From: an uncultured bacterium
GTDB lineage: Bacteria; Desulfobacterota; Desulfobulbia; Desulfobulbales; Desulfobulbaceae
Assembly (NCBI GenBank): GCA_903842475.1
Contig: CAIMMA010000563.1
Location: 1-11,561 of the forward strand
DNA length: 11,561 nt
Direction: 5' to 3'
The notes under the pieces are model-generated. The model had not been told where the DNA came from, did not search any database, and saw only the letters and a program-made list of their open reading frames with translations. Shown here piece by piece: positions 7,426-11,561 of this stretch; the first letter of the stretch is position 1, and each line of letters begins with the position of its first letter. A program made the position numbers and the translations under genes.

Positions 7426-7785
7426 TTATTGTTTGAAGATTTCATTGAGCTTGGCGACCAGCACCTCAATCTGCACCGGTTTGATCAGATAGTATTCCTG
7501 GCCGCTTTCGGCGGAGCAGGCCCTGAAATCCTCTTCGGAGCCATGCCCGGTGAGAAAGATGAACTTCATCTCCGGACACTGTTTCGCCAGCAGCTGCTTT
7601 AATTCCAGGCCGTTCATTTCCGGCAGCCGGACATCAAGCAAGGCGATATCGAACGGCTCACGTGCCGCTCTATCCAGCGCGCCGCGGTAATCGGTAACCC
7701 AGGAGGCCTCGATTCCACGCATGGCCAATCGCTCCGCCAGGGTCGAAACCAGTTCTTCCTCATCGTCAACCAGTAGTACGCGCAT
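7426..7785 (-). CDS. Stand-alone receiver-domain response regulator
   Basis: A 119-residue single receiver domain with no output domain. It has Asp7/Asp8, phospho-accepting Asp51 in LLDVRLPEMNG, Thr79 in FLTGHG and Lys102 in IKP. The frame allows an upstream ATG at 7815, adding 10 residues (NIKQQKEKQ). I choose ATG 7785 because AAGGAG stands 6 nt before it, and the first residues MRVLLVDDEE are a standard receiver start. The start overlaps the 3' end of the dCache kinase gene by 20 nt, so translation is probably coupled and the two are likely partners. Asp51 is the expected first Asp acceptor of a relay from that kinase, with the degenerate kinase-like protein downstream as the next His carrier. 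Confidence 0.9.
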   Translation of the reverse strand: MRVLLVDDEEELVSTLAERLAMRGIEASWVTDYRGALDRAAREPFDIALLDVRLPEMNGLELKQLLAKQCPEMKFIFLTGHGSEEDFRACSAESGQEYYLIKPVQIEVLVAKLNEIFKQ

Positions 7786-9565
7786 CTGTTTCTCCTTTTG
7801 CTGCTTGATATTCAAGTGGCAGGGTTATGGTAAAGGTTGTGCCCTTGCCGATGGTACTTTCGATGTCGATCTCGCCGCCGATCTCCTTGACCAGGCCGTA
7901 GGTGATCGACAATCCCAGGCCGGTGCCGCCTTTGCCGCTTTTGGTGGTAAAGAACGGCTCGAAGATTTTCTTAATATTTTCCTGGGGAATACCGCAACCA
8001 TTATCGCGGACCGTGATCAGCACGGTCTTTCCGTTTGGGCCCATTCGGCCGGTAATCTTCAGGGTGCCGCCGTCTTCCATGGCGGCAAAGGCATTGTTGA
8101 CCAGGTTGATAAAGACCTGCTGCAGTTTGCCCCGGTCACTGACGAATTCAGGGATTTCCTCGGCGATGTCCACCTCAATGGTGAGGCTGCGGTAGCCGGC
8201 TTCCTTGGTCTGGAATTCGAGCACATCGGCGACGATCTGTTTCAGGCTGACCTTTTGCAGGCTGACCTGGATGTTGCGGGCGAAATTGAGCAGTTGCCTG
8301 GTGATGGTTGCGCAGCGATCCACCGCACTGATAATCGAATCGATCAGGCCGATCAAGCGGGTGTCCCCTTGGTACTCCTGGCGGAAGGTGAAAAGATCCT
8401 TGATCAGGCCGGCTTTTTCATTGATGATCGCCAGCGGATTGTTGATTTCGTGGGCCACCCCGGCGGACAGCCGGCCGATGGAGGCCATTTTGTTGGCGTA
8501 TTCGACCTGGTGCAGGGTGGCGACCCGTTTCTGGTCGGCCTGATAGATGCTGTTGACCAGATAGGTGGAGATGCCGATGACCACCGCCAGGATGACCACA
8601 ATCGAGCCAATCAGAAAGATCAGGATCTGGGCGCCGGTATCGTACCAGGGCTTCATCAGCTGTTGCTTCTGTTTGACCACCATGAGGATGAACGGCGTCC
8701 CGGTGATGAAGGCATAGCCGATGACGACCGGATGGCCGAGGTGATCGCTGCTTTCGATAACCTGGGTGTGGTCGGAAAACGGGGGCACGACCAGGGGCAG
8801 TTTTTCCAGCACGCCGCCATAGTGGCGCGACGGGGTCTGGAGAATCCCCTTTTGGTTGATCAGAAAGGCGTCGCCTTCGCCGCTGACCTCAAGCTGCGAC
8901 AGGATGGTGACGATCCGGTCGATGTCGAGGCTGGCCCGGAGGATATAATGGAGCCAGTCCAGCCCGAACGGATTGGAGTGGAGCACCGAGATGACCAGAT
9001 GGGGGGTGTTTCTGAAACCGAGAAAGACCTCGCTGATGTTGGAACGCATGGCGACGCGGTCATGGTAGGAATCCGCATCGCTGTAATTGAGGTTTTTATA
9101 CCAGTCCTGGCCGCTGTAATCCATGTCCTTGAGCGGGTGCGGACCGGCGTAATTGCGCTGGACGCCGCTATGGTCGATGACCCCCAGTTCGGACCAGTCG
9201 CCCAGGCCGTTTTTGAGGTTGTCGAGCAGTTGCGTGAGCCGCTGTTCGTCGAACAGCTGGTCGTAGGTGTTGTCAAGGATAAGAAAGTTGAGGGCGAATT
9301 TCCGTTCATCAAGATAGGAGGTCAGGGTCCGGCGGGCATTGGAAACGAGCCGGGCTGTTCGCAAAAGAATCTCGGATTCCATGGCCTGCTTGCTGATCCG
9401 ATAATCGACCAGGGCCAGGACGAGCAGCGGCAGCAGGGCCACCACCAGGGTGATGCCAATGGACTGCCGCCACAGCAGCCTGAAATTGAAGAGCGATTTA
9501 TACAGGCCGGTTGCTTGATTCTGGTGATCGAGGAATCCGGGTTTGTACCGCTTGAAAAAATTCAT
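7766..9565 (-). CDS. dCache-type membrane sensor histidine kinase
   Basis: A 599-residue two-TM sensor kinase. A cytoplasmic N-terminus of about 35 residues leads to TM1 (about 36-54) and a large periplasmic region (about 55-305) of dCache/PDC type, with a WYKNLNYSDADSYHDR-like ligand-pocket stretch around 155-170 and a second lobe near 225-300. TM2 (about 310-335) is followed by a short linker, with no PAS and no obvious HAMP. The HisKA domain carries His372 in AHEINNPLAI. The HATPase domain is intact: N-box FINLVNNAFAAM (485-496), G1 DNGCGI (521-526), F-box EPFFTT (536-541) and G2 GTGLGLSI (547-554). dCache domains bind small extracellular ligands such as carboxylates or amino acids; the ligand here is unknown. 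AAGGAG lies 5 nt before the ATG. Its 3' end overlaps the receiver gene, its likely phosphate acceptor. It is the only gene in the minus-strand block that encodes an apparently active kinase. Confidence 0.94.
   Translation of the reverse strand: MNFFKRYKPGFLDHQNQATGLYKSLFNFRLLWRQSIGITLVVALLPLLVLALVDYRISKQAMESEILLRTARLVSNARRTLTSYLDERKFALNFLILDNTYDQLFDEQRLTQLLDNLKNGLGDWSELGVIDHSGVQRNYAGPHPLKDMDYSGQDWYKNLNYSDADSYHDRVAMRSNISEVFLGFRNTPHLVISVLHSNPFGLDWLHYILRASLDIDRIVTILSQLEVSGEGDAFLINQKGILQTPSRHYGGVLEKLPLVVPPFSDHTQVIESSDHLGHPVVIGYAFITGTPFILMVVKQKQQLMKPWYDTGAQILIFLIGSIVVILAVVIGISTYLVNSIYQADQKRVATLHQVEYANKMASIGRLSAGVAHEINNPLAIINEKAGLIKDLFTFRQEYQGDTRLIGLIDSIISAVDRCATITRQLLNFARNIQVSLQKVSLKQIVADVLEFQTKEAGYRSLTIEVDIAEEIPEFVSDRGKLQQVFINLVNNAFAAMEDGGTLKITGRMGPNGKTVLITVRDNGCGIPQENIKKIFEPFFTTKSGKGGTGLGLSITYGLVKEIGGEIDIESTIGKGTTFTITLPLEYQAAKGETDARTTG
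7792..7797 (-). promoter_or_regulatory. Ribosome binding site inside the kinase gene, fixing the receiver start
   Basis: The minus strand reads AAGGAG here, 6 nt before the ATG at 7785. It lies within the last codons of the dCache kinase gene. This supports the internal ATG over the one at 7815 and suggests translational coupling of kinase and receiver. Confidence 0.75.
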
Positions 9566-9650
9566 GATCGCTCCTTCCGCGGACTGGTTGGTACACCGGT
9601 TGCAATCAGGCCGGCGGCCCAGCGGTCCCGCTGTGCGTCGGGGTGGGAGT

Positions 9651-9683
9651 CGGTGGCGCGGGATGGGGTGCCCCGCGCCACCG
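9651..9683 (-). other. Strong intercistronic stem-loop
   Basis: A perfect 12-bp GC-rich inverted repeat: CGGTGGCGCGGG (9651-9662) pairs with CCCGCGCCACCG (9672-9683) around a 9-nt loop. It lies in the 133-nt gap between the kinase-like/BON/receiver gene (stop at 9699) and the dCache kinase gene (start at 9565). No U-tract follows on the minus strand, so it is not a standard intrinsic terminator. It could act as an mRNA-stabilising or processing hairpin, or a partial attenuator separating expression of the upstream and downstream genes. A smaller hairpin, AGCG-4 nt-CGCT, lies at 9621-9632. Confidence 0.6.
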
Positions 9684-9698
9684 GCTGGTTATCTTTGT

Positions 9699-10925
9699 TT
9701 ATACCTCTTTTGTCTGTTTGCGTTGGAGAATTTTTTCATTAGCCTGCTTCATGGTCTGGCTGAGGATATCGATGTCGACCGGTTTCTGCAGGTAGGCAAA
9801 GGCCCCCAGCTGCATGCAGGTCTCCTTGTCGGTTTCGTTGCCGTGACCGGTGAGGATGATGACTTCGATATCGGGTTGGGTTGCCTTAACCCGCCGCAAG
9901 ACCTCCATGCCGTCGATGCCCGGCATCTTCAGGTCAAGGATCATCACGTCAGGCTCATCCTCGCGCAGCATCTCCAGCGCCGATTCACCATCAAAGGCCA
10001 CCGCCGAACCCATATCCCGCAGCAGCAGCCGCTCCGACAGGGTCTGGACAAATTCGCGCTCGTCATCCACCAGCAGCACCCGCGACGGCGCCTGGAAATC
10101 GATTTTCCGATAGATGTCCGCCTGGTGAAAATTTTGGCCGACTTCGGTGGTCACGGTCTGCACCCCTTCAATTTTTGCCACGATCTCCTGGAGTTCCTGC
10201 TCAAGCCGGCTCAGCATCAGGACATTTTTTTCGATGGTCAGGGTAACAACGCCCTCTCTGACGCCAACGCTGACCTCGTGGCCTTCGAGAGCCAGGGCTA
10301 CCTGGACCCTGGCCTGAAGACGGAAATCGGCCAGGGCGGTCAGCGAGGCCTCGGTCGGAGCCAGGACCTCGGTGTGCAGATTGCGGACAATAAGGTGCAC
10401 GCTCTCGTCGGCGCCGATCTTGTCGGTGGGGATGACGATGTCGTAGAGGGCAGGATCCCAGGGATCGGATTTACGCTGCAGCAGTAGGGTCCAGGCCCCC
10501 TTGTCCTCGTCGCTCTTATGGATGGCCTTGAGTGGATCTTTTTCAGCTGTTGGGAGGGACTGGGCGAGCTGCACCCGGTAGTTCATCTCCGCAATCAGGC
10601 AGATGCGGAGAATATGGGAAATGGAGGCAGGGATCAGGTGGCAGCAAAACCCGGTAATCACCATGTTGCCCTCGGCGAGCATGTCGGCCACGGCCAGTCG
10701 CAGGTAAGCAATCGAACGTTCTTTCTCGTGGGTGAAGGGGTTGAACAACGATGCCTTGGAGGCAAACGCCCGGCTGACCCGATCCGGCGCGATGCCGGAT
10801 AGCTTGCCGGCCAGGGCGACGATCTCGCCGTCGTTGACCAGCCGGTAGCCGGTCTTGGCGACCAGCTGCGGGACAATTAGCTCTTCATTGCAATGGAGTG
10901 CGTTAAAAACGGTAATCACGGACAT
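9699..10925 (-). CDS. Cytidylate-kinase-like / BON / receiver fusion protein
   Basis: A 408-residue protein with three parts. Residues 1 to about 185 resemble the cytidylate-kinase-like family (start MSVITVFNAL, GYRLVNDGEIV at 26-36, late segment YDIVIPTDKI at 161-170). However, the usual N-terminal nucleotide loop (RQFGSGG-type) is replaced by FNALHCNEELIVPQ (7-20), so kinase activity is doubtful. Residues about 197-263 look like a BON domain (LQARVQVALAL...VGVREGVVTLTI...KIEGVQTV), usually linked to binding membranes or ligands. Residues about 281-400 are an intact receiver: Asp287/Asp288, phospho-accepting Asp331 in LDLKMPGIDG, Thr359 and Lys381. The gene starts 12 nt after the SulP gene and has GAGGA 6-7 nt before its ATG, so co-expression is likely. 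A plausible job is a phosphorylation-controlled adaptor for the transporter; this is inference. The kinase-like assignment is from pattern recognition and less certain than the receiver. Confidence 0.8.
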   Translation of the reverse strand: MSVITVFNALHCNEELIVPQLVAKTGYRLVNDGEIVALAGKLSGIAPDRVSRAFASKASLFNPFTHEKERSIAYLRLAVADMLAEGNMVITGFCCHLIPASISHILRICLIAEMNYRVQLAQSLPTAEKDPLKAIHKSDEDKGAWTLLLQRKSDPWDPALYDIVIPTDKIGADESVHLIVRNLHTEVLAPTEASLTALADFRLQARVQVALALEGHEVSVGVREGVVTLTIEKNVLMLSRLEQELQEIVAKIEGVQTVTTEVGQNFHQADIYRKIDFQAPSRVLLVDDEREFVQTLSERLLLRDMGSAVAFDGESALEMLREDEPDVMILDLKMPGIDGMEVLRRVKATQPDIEVIILTGHGNETDKETCMQLGAFAYLQKPVDIDILSQTMKQANEKILQRKQTKEV

Positions 10926-10937
10926 GGGAATCCTCTC

Positions 10938-11561
10938 TTAGGGGTGGATGATCTCGGGTTGGGGGTATGCCCCCAGGGGGCAGATCTTCGCTTCTTCTTC
11001 CGAATGCAAAAACGGGTGAATCCGGCGCAGGGCGTCTTCCATGGTGGTGTAGACATGATCGGTACCGATCTTGTTGAACAGATGGGTCCGGACCAGCACC
11101 TTCATCACGGTATCGTTGATGCCGCTAAAGGAAATGTCAATGTTCGCGCTGCGCAGTCTGCCCACCAGCAAGGATAATGTTTCTTCACCGGAGGCGTCAA
11201 TATCATTGATGCCGTTGGCGACAATCAGGACGTGACGCAGGGTCGCCTTGCACAGCATCAGGTCGGAGATCTTGTCCTCGAGGTAGCTGGCGTTGGCAAA
11301 AAAGAGCGGCCCTTCGAAGCGGATGATGGAGAGGTATTTACACTCCTCCAGCCCTTTGGAGACCGCGCAGACCAAGACCTTGCTCCGGTCCCTGGTCAAG
11401 GAACTGACCACCGGCCGCATATTTTTATAGAGGAAGACCATTAGGCAGAGCACCACGCCGAGCATGATGCCCTTGTCGAGGTGGGGTGCGTACCAGAGGG
11501 TGCAGAGGAACGAGAGGATCGAAATCAGGCCGTCGTACCACTGCGCCTTCCAGGCGTGGAG
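10938..11561 (-). CDS. SulP-family anion transporter, C-terminal part with STAS domain (5' partial)
   Basis: The frame is open to the window edge, so only the last 207 residues are visible. The segment begins in the final membrane region, with the family pattern W-x2-QWYDGLISILSFLCTLWYAP, then DKGIMLGVVL and the FLYKNMRPVVSSL linker. A cytoplasmic STAS domain follows (ECKYLSIIRFEGPLFFANA ... VLIVANGINDIDASGEETL ... INDTVMKVL). An internal ATG at 11465 is not a real start because the same frame continues upstream in conserved SulP sequence. SulP proteins move sulfate, bicarbonate or other anions through the inner membrane, and STAS domains regulate them by binding partners or by phosphorylation. 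The conserved Ser of the D-x-S-G loop is present (DASG). The substrate cannot be told from this end. It heads the visible part of a signalling operon, 12 nt before the kinase-like/BON/receiver gene. Confidence 0.93.
   Translation of the reverse strand, partial: LHAWKAQWYDGLISILSFLCTLWYAPHLDKGIMLGVVLCLMVFLYKNMRPVVSSLTRDRSKVLVCAVSKGLEECKYLSIIRFEGPLFFANASYLEDKISDLMLCKATLRHVLIVANGINDIDASGEETLSLLVGRLRSANIDISFSGINDTVMKVLVRTHLFNKIGTDHVYTTMEDALRRIHPFLHSEEEAKICPLGAYPQPEIIHP

Noticed and set aside
7721..9742. Long open frame on the plus strand (673 codons) opposite the dCache kinase
   Set aside because: It is antisense to a kinase with complete family motifs. The translation has no recognisable domain and is rich in Gly, Asp and Gln, typical of the antisense frame of GC-rich coding DNA.

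Overview
The window looks like a chromosomal segment from a GC-rich, Gram-negative, sigma-54-using bacterium. Its content (many NtrC-type activators, dCache-type kinases, stand-alone receivers and a SulP transporter beside a cytidylate-kinase-like receiver fusion) resembles Desulfobacterota, perhaps a Desulfobulbus-like sulfate reducer. That placement is inferred from gene style only; there is no marker gene. I see no rRNA, tRNA, CRISPR array, insertion sequence or phage gene.

Layout. (1) 2-1483 (+): the 3' part of a membrane-anchored sigma-54 activator with a GAFSDA loop and a C-terminal winged helix. (2) 1664-3139 (-): an integral-membrane spermidine-synthase-like protein, convergent with gene 1. 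(3) 3140-3429: a divergent intergenic region with a candidate sigma-70 promoter for gene 2. (4) 3430-4668 and 4665-6059 (+): a translationally coupled pair, a cytosolic PAS histidine kinase and an NtrC-family response regulator. (5) 6060-6282: a convergent intergenic region with an imperfect hairpin. (6) 6283-11561 (-): one co-directional block. In transcription order it holds the 3' part of a SulP/STAS anion transporter, a degenerate cytidylate-kinase-like/BON/receiver fusion, a strong intercistronic hairpin, a dCache two-TM histidine kinase, a stand-alone receiver, a short histidine-kinase-like protein with a broken ATP-binding domain, and a final stand-alone receiver.

How the parts may work together. 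The minus-strand block carries one complete kinase, three receiver domains and one DHp protein that keeps its phospho-accepting His but lacks the ATP-binding G1, F and G2 motifs. That is the parts list of a His-Asp-His-Asp phosphorelay. No protein in the block has a DNA-binding domain, and the block is led by a SulP transporter with a cytoplasmic STAS domain. My working hypothesis is a transporter-linked phosphorelay with a post-translational or protein-protein output: periplasmic signal, dCache kinase, receiver, ChpT/Spo0B-like phosphotransferase, then terminal receivers including the kinase-like/BON fusion. The separate PAS-kinase/NtrC pair gives a conventional sigma-54 transcriptional output and could be independent. 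The transport substrate and the sensed ligand cannot be read from the sequence.
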